A stretch of 11,307 nucleotides of DNA. It comes from Gemmatimonadota bacterium. Its GTDB lineage: Bacteria > Gemmatimonadota > Gemmatimonadetes > JACCXV01 > JAHWKZ01. This document shows positions 1 through 5,976 of this stretch, piece by piece. The stretch spans positions 1-11,307 of the forward strand of contig JAHWKZ010000040.1 in assembly GCA_019347645.1 (NCBI GenBank). The letters run 5' to 3'. Numbering within the stretch: position 1 is the stretch's first letter; every line of letters begins with the position of its first letter. The notes under the pieces were generated by a model, which was not told the DNA's origin, made no database searches, and saw nothing but the letters and a program-made list of their open reading frames with translations. The position numbers and the translations under genes were made by a program.

Positions 1-537
1 CCCGAGTCGTACGACGGGTTCCGCCGGCAGGTGTCGAGCACCGACCGGCCGATGGAGCACGTGCCGCCGGAGGAGATCGGCAACGCGATGGTGGCGCTGT
101 GCCGGGCGGGCGCCGGCATGCGCCGCGACGAGCTGCTGACCCAGACGGCGACGGTGTTCGGCTACAAGCGCCGCGCCGCCGCGGCGACCCCGGCGCTCGA
201 GGCGGCGCTGGCGGAGGCCGACCGGGTGCCGACCCTGATCTTCGACGAGGTCGATGCCGGGATCGGCGGCGTGGTGGCCCACCACGTGGCCCGGCAGCTG
301 CGGGCGGTGGCCGAGCACCATCAGGTCATCGTGGTGACCCATCTCGCCCAGATCGCCGCCGCCGCGGACCGCCACCTCGTCGTGGAGAAGTCTCCGCGCG
401 GAGGACGGACGGTGACCTCGGTCCGGGAAGTGAGCGGCGACGAGCGGGTGCGCGAGGTCAGTCGGCTCCTGGGTGGAGACCCCGAGCGCGACGTGTCGCG
501 GCACCACGCGGAGGAGCTTCTCGCGGGGCGGCCATGA
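1..537 (+). CDS. Partial chimeric ORF: DUF3320 helicase C-terminus joined in frame to RecN C-terminus
   Basis: The frame is open from base 1, so the 5' end lies outside the window; the GTG at 31 is probably internal. Codons from the edge to about base 210 contain RPMEHVPPEEIGNAMVAL and RRDELLTQTATVFGYKR, which match the pattern I know from DUF3320, the C-terminal module of very large superfamily I helicases. From about base 210 the protein becomes RecN-like: AEADRVPTLIFDEVDAGIGG (Walker B and signature region), then VIVVTHLAQIAAAADRHLVVEK and a typical RecN tail. RecN is an SMC-like ATPase of double-strand break repair, about 550 residues long. Here its Walker A, coiled coil and N-terminal domain are missing, so no RecN activity is expected from this frame. 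Either a deletion fused two genes or an assembly joined them. The stop overlaps the next start (ATGA). Confidence 0.8.
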   Translation, partial: PESYDGFRRQVSSTDRPMEHVPPEEIGNAMVALCRAGAGMRRDELLTQTATVFGYKRRAAAATPALEAALAEADRVPTLIFDEVDAGIGGVVAHHVARQLRAVAEHHQVIVVTHLAQIAAAADRHLVVEKSPRGGRTVTSVREVSGDERVREVSRLLGGDPERDVSRHHAEELLAGRP

Positions 538-1133
538 CGGAGAAGACCGGCCGTCGCGGCACCGAGCCCGAGCGGGTCGAGGGGGGGCTGCGGCTCTTCA
601 CCCTGCCCAACGCGCTGTCCTCGACCCGGGTGCTGGTCCTCCCGGCGGTGCTCTGGCTCCTCGACCGTCCCGATCCGGCGAGCGACCGGTGGGCCATCCT
701 GCTCCTGTTGGTGGCCGGCGCGACGGACCTGCTGGACGGATGGCTGGCGCGGCATCGCGAGGCCGTCAGCCCGTCCGGAAAGGTCGTCGACCCGCTCGCC
801 GACAAGATCCTGATCGGGGGCCTGCTCCTCTACCTGGTCCTCGAGAGGAGCTTCCCGGCTTGGCTGGTGGTGGCCGTCCTCGCCCGCGATGTCGGATTGA
901 TGCTCGGCGCCTGGCTCTTCTTCGAGCGCGAGCGGATCGTCTTCGCCGCCGACTGGACGGGCAAGGGGACGACCTTCTTCCTGAGCCTGCTCGCCCTCGT
1001 CCACCTTCTCGAGGCGCGGGCCTGGTACCTGCCGCTCACGGTCGCGGCGACGGCCTTCCTCGCCGCCTCCCTCGTCTCCTACGGCGGCCGAGCGCTCCGC
1101 TGGCGCGGCGGCCCGGAGGCGGAAGGTGGGTGA
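534..1133 (+). CDS. CDP-alcohol phosphatidyltransferase family protein (PgsA-like)
   Basis: This 199-residue integral membrane enzyme carries the full CDP-alcohol phosphotransferase signature, D-x2-DG-x2-AR-x8-G-x3-D-x3-D, read as DLLDGWLAR then GKVVDPLADK. The metal-binding aspartates are D65, D68, D86 and D90. Enzymes of this family displace CMP from CDP-diacylglycerol with an alcohol. The N-terminal LPNALSSTRVLVLP segment just before the first helix resembles PgsA (glycerol-3-phosphate acceptor), but the acceptor cannot be proven from the motif alone. Several hydrophobic helices follow (about 33-43, 53-64, 92-104, 107-126 and 144-180). The ATG at 534 overlaps the previous stop and gives the usual family length. 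A longer in-frame extension upstream would lie inside the RecN-like frame and is rejected. The 3' end overlaps the next gene by 8 nt. Confidence 0.88.
   Translation: MTEKTGRRGTEPERVEGGLRLFTLPNALSSTRVLVLPAVLWLLDRPDPASDRWAILLLLVAGATDLLDGWLARHREAVSPSGKVVDPLADKILIGGLLLYLVLERSFPAWLVVAVLARDVGLMLGAWLFFERERIVFAADWTGKGTTFFLSLLALVHLLEARAWYLPLTVAATAFLAASLVSYGGRALRWRGGPEAEGG
1115..1119 (+). promoter_or_regulatory. Shine-Dalgarno site for the Hpt gene
   Basis: GGAGG lies 6 nt before the GTG at 1126, inside the 3' end of the phosphatidyltransferase gene. It supports GTG 1126 as the start of the Hpt gene although this overlaps the upstream stop. Confidence 0.6.
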
Positions 1134-1497
1134 GACGGGAGAAGCGCCTCCGCGGTTCGACGCCGCCGCCCTCCTCCGGTTGCGGCGCCTGGGCGGGAAT
1201 GCCCTGGTGCGCCGGATGGCGGGCCTGTTCGTCTCGCTCGGAGAGGAGCGGGTGGCCGCCGCCCGCGCCGGCGTGGAGTACGGCGATCTGGATACGATCG
1301 AGCGCGCGGCACACTCCTTGAAGTCCAGTGCGGGCAACGTGGGAGCCATCGAGCTCCAGCGTCTCGCGGAGGCGGTCGAGCGGGCGGCCGCGGAGGGGCG
1401 CCGATCCGCGGCCGCCGCCGGCGTCGAGGAGATGGAGGCGGCTTTCGCGGAGGCGCGCGAGCGAATCGAGGAGTGGACGGAGGGAGACGGAGCGTGA
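1126..1497 (+). CDS. Stand-alone Hpt (histidine phosphotransfer) protein
   Basis: This 123-residue soluble protein is one Hpt domain with no fused kinase or receiver. The phosphoacceptor motif is HSLKSSAGNVGA with H63, followed by K66, S67 and a glycine two residues after A69 (A-G70-N), as in active Hpt domains. The flanking segments (about 14-50 and 75-118) are amphipathic and should form the four-helix bundle. Hpt proteins accept phosphate from a receiver and pass it to another one, so this is a cytoplasmic relay intermediate. It starts at GTG 1126 behind a good GGAGG and ends overlapping the next gene by 4 nt (GTGA). The receiver and the membrane kinase encoded directly downstream are its likely partners; that pairing is inferred from gene order. 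Confidence 0.85.
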   Translation: MGETGEAPPRFDAAALLRLRRLGGNALVRRMAGLFVSLGEERVAAARAGVEYGDLDTIERAAHSLKSSAGNVGAIELQRLAEAVERAAAEGRRSAAAAGVEEMEAAFAEARERIEEWTEGDGA

Positions 1498-1856
1498 ACA
1501 CCATCGCGTACGTGGAGGAGAACGAGGACAATCGCCTGCTCGTGAGCGCCATCCTCGGCGACCGGTTCCACGTGCGGGAGTACGCCTCGGGACCTCAGGC
1601 CCTGGCCGCGTTCCGGCGCGAGAAGCCCGACCTGGTGCTGCTCGACATCTCGATGCCCGAGATGGACGGCACCGAGGTGCTGCAGCGGATGCGCGAGGAT
1701 CCCGAGCTCGCCGACATCCCGGCGCTGGCGCTGACCGCCCACGCGATGGCCGGCGACCGGGAGAAGTACCTTTCTAGGGGGTTCGACGGCTACATCACCA
1801 AGCCGATCGTCGACGAGGAGGAGCTGATATCGGAGATCGAACGGAACCTGCGGTGA
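1494..1856 (+). CDS. Single-domain response regulator (DivK-type receiver)
   Basis: This 120-residue protein is one receiver domain with no output domain. The phosphoacceptor is D51 in LVLLDISMPEMDG, with T81 (LTAHAM) and K103 (YITKP) completing the switch residues. The TAHAM...GFDGYITKP pattern is typical of receivers from hybrid kinases and of DivK-like shuttles. The acidic pocket reads VEENEDN, with Glu at both positions (E8, E9) where an Asp normally sits second. The start is taken as GTG 1494, which overlaps the Hpt stop (GTGA) and has GGAGGG at 1479-1484. A start at 1473 would add seven residues before the first beta strand and overlap the Hpt gene by 25 nt. It probably shuttles phosphate between the kinase encoded next and an Hpt protein. 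Confidence 0.87.
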   Translation: MNTIAYVEENEDNRLLVSAILGDRFHVREYASGPQALAAFRREKPDLVLLDISMPEMDGTEVLQRMREDPELADIPALALTAHAMAGDREKYLSRGFDGYITKPIVDEEELISEIERNLR

Positions 1857-3949
1857 GGGACCCCGAGGTCCTCGCCCACCGCCCCTCCGCGGACTGGGAG
1901 ACGACCGGCACCCCTCGCGTCGTTCGCGACCGGGTGGCGGCGTACCTCGCCCTGCTCGCTCTGGCCGCCGCGGCATCCCTGGCGTTTCGGCTCGTCCGAT
2001 TCGAGTTCGACCCCACCGTCCACGTCGCCCTCGAGGTGCTGTCGGTCGCGCTCGCCTTCTTCCTCGGCGCGCTCGCGCTGGTTCGCTTCTACAGCCGCAA
2101 GAACAACGTCTTCCTGTTCCTGGGGACCGGCTTCCTGGCGACCGCCTTCATGGACGCGTTCCACACCCTGGAGTCGATCCCGTTCGAGGCGATCCGGCTC
2201 GCCGGGGAGCCGGCGGCGGCTTCGGCCGGGACCTGGGTCGCATCGCGGACGGTGCTGGCGCTGTTCTTCTGCCTGAACTGGATCGGTTGGCGCAGGGAGC
2301 GGCGGTTGGGGCAGAAGGGACGGATCGGCGAGGGGGCCGTCTACCTGCTGACCGCCCTGCTCACCGTCGCGACGGTGGCGATCGTGGAGTTCGCGCCCGT
2401 CCCCGATCCGTACCACCCCGACGCGATCGTCCCTCGCGTCCAGGATCTCGTGCCGGCGGGGCTTTTCCTGTTCGCGCTGGTCGGCTACCTGTGGAAGTCC
2501 CACTGGAAGGACAACGCCTTCGATCACTGGCTCGTGGTCTCGCTGATCCTCGGCGTGGTCGGGGAGGGCTGGTTCATGGCGTTCTCGACCGCTCCGGGGG
2601 ACGCCTACTACGCCGCCGCGCACGCGCTCAAGCCCGCCAGCTACCTGTGCGTGATGGTGGGGCTGTTGATCAGCGTCTATTCGACGTTCCGGCAGGCCGA
2701 GGAGAGCGCCGAGGCTCTGGCCCGCGAGGTCGTCGAGCGCGAGCGGGCCCAGGCGGAGCTGGAGCTTCGGAAGGCGTACCTCGAGAAGCTCTTCGAGAGC
2801 GCGCCCGAGGCGATCGCCGTTCTCGACGAAGAGGGGCGCCTGACGCGGATGAACGACGAGTTCACGCGGACGTTCGGGTACTCGCGCGAGGAGGCCCTGG
2901 GAGCCCGCATCGAGGACCTGATCGTGCCCGCGGACCGGATCCCCGAGGCCCGGACGTGGAAGGACCGGGTCACTCGTGGCCAGACGGTGGGATACGAGGC
3001 GATCCGTCAGCGTCGGGACGGCACCACCATCGACGCCTCCATCCTTTCGACCGCGATCGCTCTGGAGCCGGAACGGACGGCGATCTACGAGATCTATCGC
3101 GACATCAGCGCCCGCAAGCGCGCCGAAGAGGAGCTTCACAGGGCCAAGGAGGCGGCCGAGGAGGCGACCCGGGCCAAGAGCGAGTTCCTGGCCCACATGA
3201 GCCACGAGCTCCGGACGCCCTTGAACTCCGTGATCGGGTTCGCGAACGTCGTGCTGAAGGGGGCCCGCGACCGGCTCGAGGACAGGGAGGCGATGTTCCT
3301 GGAGCGAATCCGGGAGAACGGGCTTCACCTGCTTCGTCTCATCAACGACCTGCTCGACCTCTCGAAGATCGAGGCCGGTAAGATGACGGTCGATCCGGAG
3401 ACGGTGGACGTGGCCGGGCTGGTCGAGGATACGGTCGGTCAGTTCCGGGGCCAGGTGATCGACCGCGACCTGGCGCTGGAGACGGAGATCCCTCGGAGGA
3501 TGGCTCCGCTCACGACCGATCGCGGCAAGCTCAGGCAGATCCTCATCAATCTGATCGGCAACGCGGTGAAGTTCACCGAGCAGGGCCGGGTGATGGTCCG
3601 GGTGGAGGTCCATCCCGACACCAGGGAGCCGCGACGGATCGAGGTCGAGGACACCGGGATCGGGATTCCTCCGGAGCGGCTGCGGCGGATCTTCGATGCG
3701 TTCGAGCAGGGCGATACCGGCACCGCCCGCTCCTACGGGGGAACCGGGCTGGGGCTCACGATCTCGAGCCAGCTGTGCGGCCTCCTGGGGTACGACCTGA
3801 CCGTCTCCAGCGAGCCCGGCAGGGGCTCCACCTTCGCCGTCGTCCTGACCCCGCCCGGGGGAGGTGGCCCTGAACTTGCTTCCTCGAAGGAGGGGGCGCG
3901 GGCCGCCCGGAACGGCCCTTCCGGCGGCGCGATCCGCGCTCGCTCGTAG
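1853..3949 (+). CDS. MASE3-PAS sensor histidine kinase
   Basis: This 698-residue membrane kinase has about eight hydrophobic helices in residues 28-295. Conserved features such as FLGTGFLATAFMDAFHTL and AHALKPASYLCVMVG fit the MASE3 sensor domain. A short coiled coil (about 296-312) leads to a PAS domain (about 312-420), then HisKA with H451 in MSHELRTP. The HATPase_c domain follows, with N-box NLIGNAVKF (N570), G1 box DTGIG (600-604) and G2 box GGTGLGL (629-635). All catalytic boxes are intact. The family autophosphorylates on His and donates to an Asp; here no receiver is fused. The C-terminal 30 residues are low-complexity. The GTG start overlaps the receiver stop (GTGA) without a clear Shine-Dalgarno site, which suggests translational coupling. 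The sensed signal is unknown. Confidence 0.88.
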   Translation: MRDPEVLAHRPSADWETTGTPRVVRDRVAAYLALLALAAAASLAFRLVRFEFDPTVHVALEVLSVALAFFLGALALVRFYSRKNNVFLFLGTGFLATAFMDAFHTLESIPFEAIRLAGEPAAASAGTWVASRTVLALFFCLNWIGWRRERRLGQKGRIGEGAVYLLTALLTVATVAIVEFAPVPDPYHPDAIVPRVQDLVPAGLFLFALVGYLWKSHWKDNAFDHWLVVSLILGVVGEGWFMAFSTAPGDAYYAAAHALKPASYLCVMVGLLISVYSTFRQAEESAEALAREVVERERAQAELELRKAYLEKLFESAPEAIAVLDEEGRLTRMNDEFTRTFGYSREEALGARIEDLIVPADRIPEARTWKDRVTRGQTVGYEAIRQRRDGTTIDASILSTAIALEPERTAIYEIYRDISARKRAEEELHRAKEAAEEATRAKSEFLAHMSHELRTPLNSVIGFANVVLKGARDRLEDREAMFLERIRENGLHLLRLINDLLDLSKIEAGKMTVDPETVDVAGLVEDTVGQFRGQVIDRDLALETEIPRRMAPLTTDRGKLRQILINLIGNAVKFTEQGRVMVRVEVHPDTREPRRIEVEDTGIGIPPERLRRIFDAFEQGDTGTARSYGGTGLGLTISSQLCGLLGYDLTVSSEPGRGSTFAVVLTPPGGGGPELASSKEGARAARNGPSGGAIRARS

Positions 3950-3985
3950 CCCCCGCGTCGGTCCTTTGGGGATCGGACGCGGGGG
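3950..3985 (+). terminator. GC hairpin after the kinase gene (likely terminator, no U-tract)
   Basis: CCCCCGCGTC (3950-3959) pairs perfectly with GACGCGGGGG (3976-3985). The inside can extend through GGTCC/GGATC with one G-T pair. It starts on the base after the TAG stop. There is no T-run after it, so it is a terminator-like or mRNA-end-stabilising hairpin and not a canonical intrinsic terminator. Confidence 0.55.
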
Positions 3986-3988
3986 TGG

Positions 3989-4012
3989 GGGGTGTACGCC
4001 CGCGTTCACCCC
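3989..4012 (+). other. Second hairpin in the gap before the diguanylate cyclase gene
   Basis: GGGGTG (3989-3994) pairs with CACCCC (4007-4012). After one T-T mismatch, ACG (3996-3998) can pair with CGT (4003-4005) around a 4-nt loop. It sits 3 nt after the previous hairpin and 36 nt before the next start codon. It could be part of a tandem terminator or a leader structure; I cannot tell which. Confidence 0.35.
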
Positions 4013-4035
4013 GTAACACGCGTATTCTGCGGTAT

Positions 4036-4040
4036 AGAGG
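4036..4040 (+). promoter_or_regulatory. Ribosome binding site deciding the start at 4049
   Basis: AGAGG lies 8 nt before ATG 4049. This supports ATG 4049 over the in-frame upstream start at 3992, which falls inside the intergenic hairpin and would add 19 residues unlike an Hpt domain. Confidence 0.5.
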
Positions 4041-4048
4041 TCGGTGCG

Positions 4049-5596
4049 ATGGAGGAGCTCAAGAGCTGGTACAGGGAGCAGCTCGTGGCCCGGATCGACG
4101 CCCTCGAGGCGGCCTCCGCTGCCCTCCGGGAGGAGGTCGCGGGGGAGGCTCGGGGGACGATACGGCGGATCGCGCACTCGCTGCGCGGCTCGGGCGGCAC
4201 TTACGGCTTTCCGCGGATCACCGAGGCCGCGGCGCAGGTCGAGGAGGCCGCCGATCACGAGCTTCCAGCCCGGCTCGAGAACCTGCTGGGGGTGCTGCGC
4301 GATGTCGCAACCGCCGGAGACCCCGAGCGGCTGGGGCTCCTCGTCATCGATGACGACCCCGAGGTCGCCCAGGTCCTGCGGTGGCACCTGGGAGGTAAGA
4401 ACCGCGAGATCCACGTGGCTCGCTCGGCCGAGGAGGCCGAGCAGGTGCTCGCCAATCACGAGGTGGAACTGATCGTCCTCGACCTCGTGCTCCCCGACAC
4501 CGACGGGCGAAACTTGCTGATGCGTCTCCGGGAACGGGCCTCGACGGCCGCCCTGCCGGTCATCGTCCTGACGGTGAAGCACAGCGCGCTCGCCAAGAGC
4601 GAGTGCTTCGCCCTCGGGGCCGACGAGTTCTTCGACAAGCCGTTCGACGCCGAGGCGTTCGCCACCGCCGTGGCGTCCAAGCTCCAGCGCTCCCAGGAGA
4701 TCTCGCGGGACTCCCGCCAGGACACGCTCACGGGTCTTCCGAACCGGGCGGCCTTCCACGAGGCGTTCCGGCGCTCGAAGGCGGCCGCGGAGCGGAATCG
4801 TCGCCCGCTGTCGATCGGCTTCCTCGACCTCGACCACTTCAAGCGCGTGAACGACGCCCACGGCCACGCGATGGGGGACGAGGTGCTGCGTCGCGCAGCC
4901 CGGGTCATTTCCGGAACGCTTCGACAATCCGATCTGATGGCCCGCTGGGGCGGCGAGGAGTTCGTCGCGCTGTTCCCGGAGACGGAGCCCGAAGGCGCAC
5001 TGCGGGCGCTCGACAATGCGCGCCGGCGCTTCCGCGACGAGCGCTTCTCCAGCGACGGCGAGTCGTTCGCCCTCACGTTCTCCGCCGGGGTGGCTCCGGT
5101 CCTCGAGGAGGACGACGTGAACCAGGCGGTCGCGCGCGCCGACTACTACCTGTACCTGGCGAAATCGACGGGGCGGGACCGGGTCGTCAGCGAGAGCGCC
5201 GATCTGCCGCGGGCGAAGCGGAAGGTCCTGATCGCCGAGGACGACGAGCTCGTCGCCACCCTGATCCGGCACCGCCTCGTCCAGGAGGGGTTCGAGGTCG
5301 TTCACTACGGCGACGGCGAATCCGTGCTGGACGCCATCGGGAACAACGGGACGGATCCAGGCTTCTCGCTCGTGATCCTCGACGTTCTCCTCCCGGAGAT
5401 GGACGGTTTCGAGCTGCTCTCGCGGCTTCGTCAGAAGCGGGGTATGGCCCAGGTGCCGATCATCGTCCTGACGGTGATGGGCAACGAGGAGGACGTGGTG
5501 CGGGGGCTCGCGCTGGGCGCCGACGACTACGTGGTGAAGCCGTTCTCGCCGACGGAGCTGCTGGCCCGAGTGCACCGCCTCCTGAAGCGCCAATGA
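4049..5596 (+). CDS. Hpt-REC-GGDEF-REC diguanylate cyclase response regulator
   Basis: This 515-residue cytoplasmic protein has four domains. The Hpt domain (about 1-90) has H43 in AHSLRGSGGTYGF. REC1 (about 96-213) has D101/D102, phosphoacceptor D145, T175 and K197. The GGDEF domain (about 218-383) has the DTLTGLPNR entry motif, the metal-binding FLDLDHFKRVND stretch and the active site GGEEF (301-305). The inhibitory I-site R292-x-x-D295 lies five residues upstream. REC2 (391-515) has D398/D399, D445, T475 and K497. All key residues look intact, so the protein should make c-di-GMP from two GTP, controlled by phosphorylation and feedback-inhibited through RxxD. PleD-type cyclases usually have REC domains only at the N-terminus; an N-terminal Hpt plus a C-terminal REC is unusual. 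The ATG at 4049 is chosen for its AGAGG site. The stop overlaps the next start (ATGA). Confidence 0.9.
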   Translation: MEELKSWYREQLVARIDALEAASAALREEVAGEARGTIRRIAHSLRGSGGTYGFPRITEAAAQVEEAADHELPARLENLLGVLRDVATAGDPERLGLLVIDDDPEVAQVLRWHLGGKNREIHVARSAEEAEQVLANHEVELIVLDLVLPDTDGRNLLMRLRERASTAALPVIVLTVKHSALAKSECFALGADEFFDKPFDAEAFATAVASKLQRSQEISRDSRQDTLTGLPNRAAFHEAFRRSKAAAERNRRPLSIGFLDLDHFKRVNDAHGHAMGDEVLRRAARVISGTLRQSDLMARWGGEEFVALFPETEPEGALRALDNARRRFRDERFSSDGESFALTFSAGVAPVLEEDDVNQAVARADYYLYLAKSTGRDRVVSESADLPRAKRKVLIAEDDELVATLIRHRLVQEGFEVVHYGDGESVLDAIGNNGTDPGFSLVILDVLLPEMDGFELLSRLRQKRGMAQVPIIVLTVMGNEEDVVRGLALGADDYVVKPFSPTELLARVHRLLKRQ

Positions 5597-5976
5597 GAGT
5601 GCTCCTCGTCGACGACGACCCCGAGATCCGGCACCTGGTGCACCTCGCCCTGTCGCGGGGAGGGGGCCACGTGGTGGAATGCGCGACCGGCGGCGAGGAG
5701 GCGCTCCAGAGCGTCACCGAGCGCCGGCCCGACGCGGTCCTGCTCGACGTCCTGCTCCCGGACGCCGACGGCGTCGAGCTCCTCGAGCGGCTCCGCCGGA
5801 TCGAGGGCATGGCGGATGTGCCGGTCGTGTTCCTGACGGCCAAGTCGAGCCCGGCCGACGCCGAGCGCCTGCGGCGGAGCGACGCGCGAGGCGTGATCGA
5901 CAAGCCGTTCGACCCCCTGGCCCTGACGGGCGAGGTCGAGCGCCTGGTCGGCTCTCCGACCGGCTCGGGCGATTAG
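5593..5976 (+). CDS. Single-domain response regulator receiver
   Basis: This 127-residue protein is a lone receiver. It has the acidic pocket D7/D8 (VLLVDDDPEIR), phosphoacceptor D52 (AVLLDVLLPDADG), T82 (FLTAK) and K104 (IDKPFDP), so it should be phosphorylatable. It has no output domain and probably acts through protein-protein contact or as a phosphate shuttle or sink. The last ten residues are a short polar tail. ATG 5593 overlaps the cyclase stop by 4 nt and no Shine-Dalgarno site is visible, so translation is probably coupled to the cyclase gene. Its IDKPFDP loop is close to FDKPFDA in REC1 of the cyclase, which is consistent with local duplication. Confidence 0.87.
   Translation: MRVLLVDDDPEIRHLVHLALSRGGGHVVECATGGEEALQSVTERRPDAVLLDVLLPDADGVELLERLRRIEGMADVPVVFLTAKSSPADAERLRRSDARGVIDKPFDPLALTGEVERLVGSPTGSGD

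Noticed and set aside
99..533. Upstream extension of the phosphatidyltransferase frame
   Set aside because: The translation before 534 is Arg/Gly/Ala-rich noise overlapping the RecN-like frame. ATG 534 gives a normal family length and a 4-nt overlap.
4023..4038. Possible -10 boxes (TATTCT, TATAGA) before the cyclase gene
   Set aside because: Each matches TATAAT at only four of six bases and no acceptable -35 element lies at the right spacing.
3992..4048. Earlier start for the diguanylate cyclase
   Set aside because: It lies within the intergenic hairpin region, lacks a ribosome binding site, and adds residues not resembling an Hpt domain.
321..5593. Very long minus-strand open frames (for example 321-1976 and 1790-5593)
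   Set aside because: They are mirror frames of strong plus-strand genes in high-GC DNA. Their translations are rich in Arg, Pro, His and Gly and show no domain, while the plus strand shows intact catalytic motifs.
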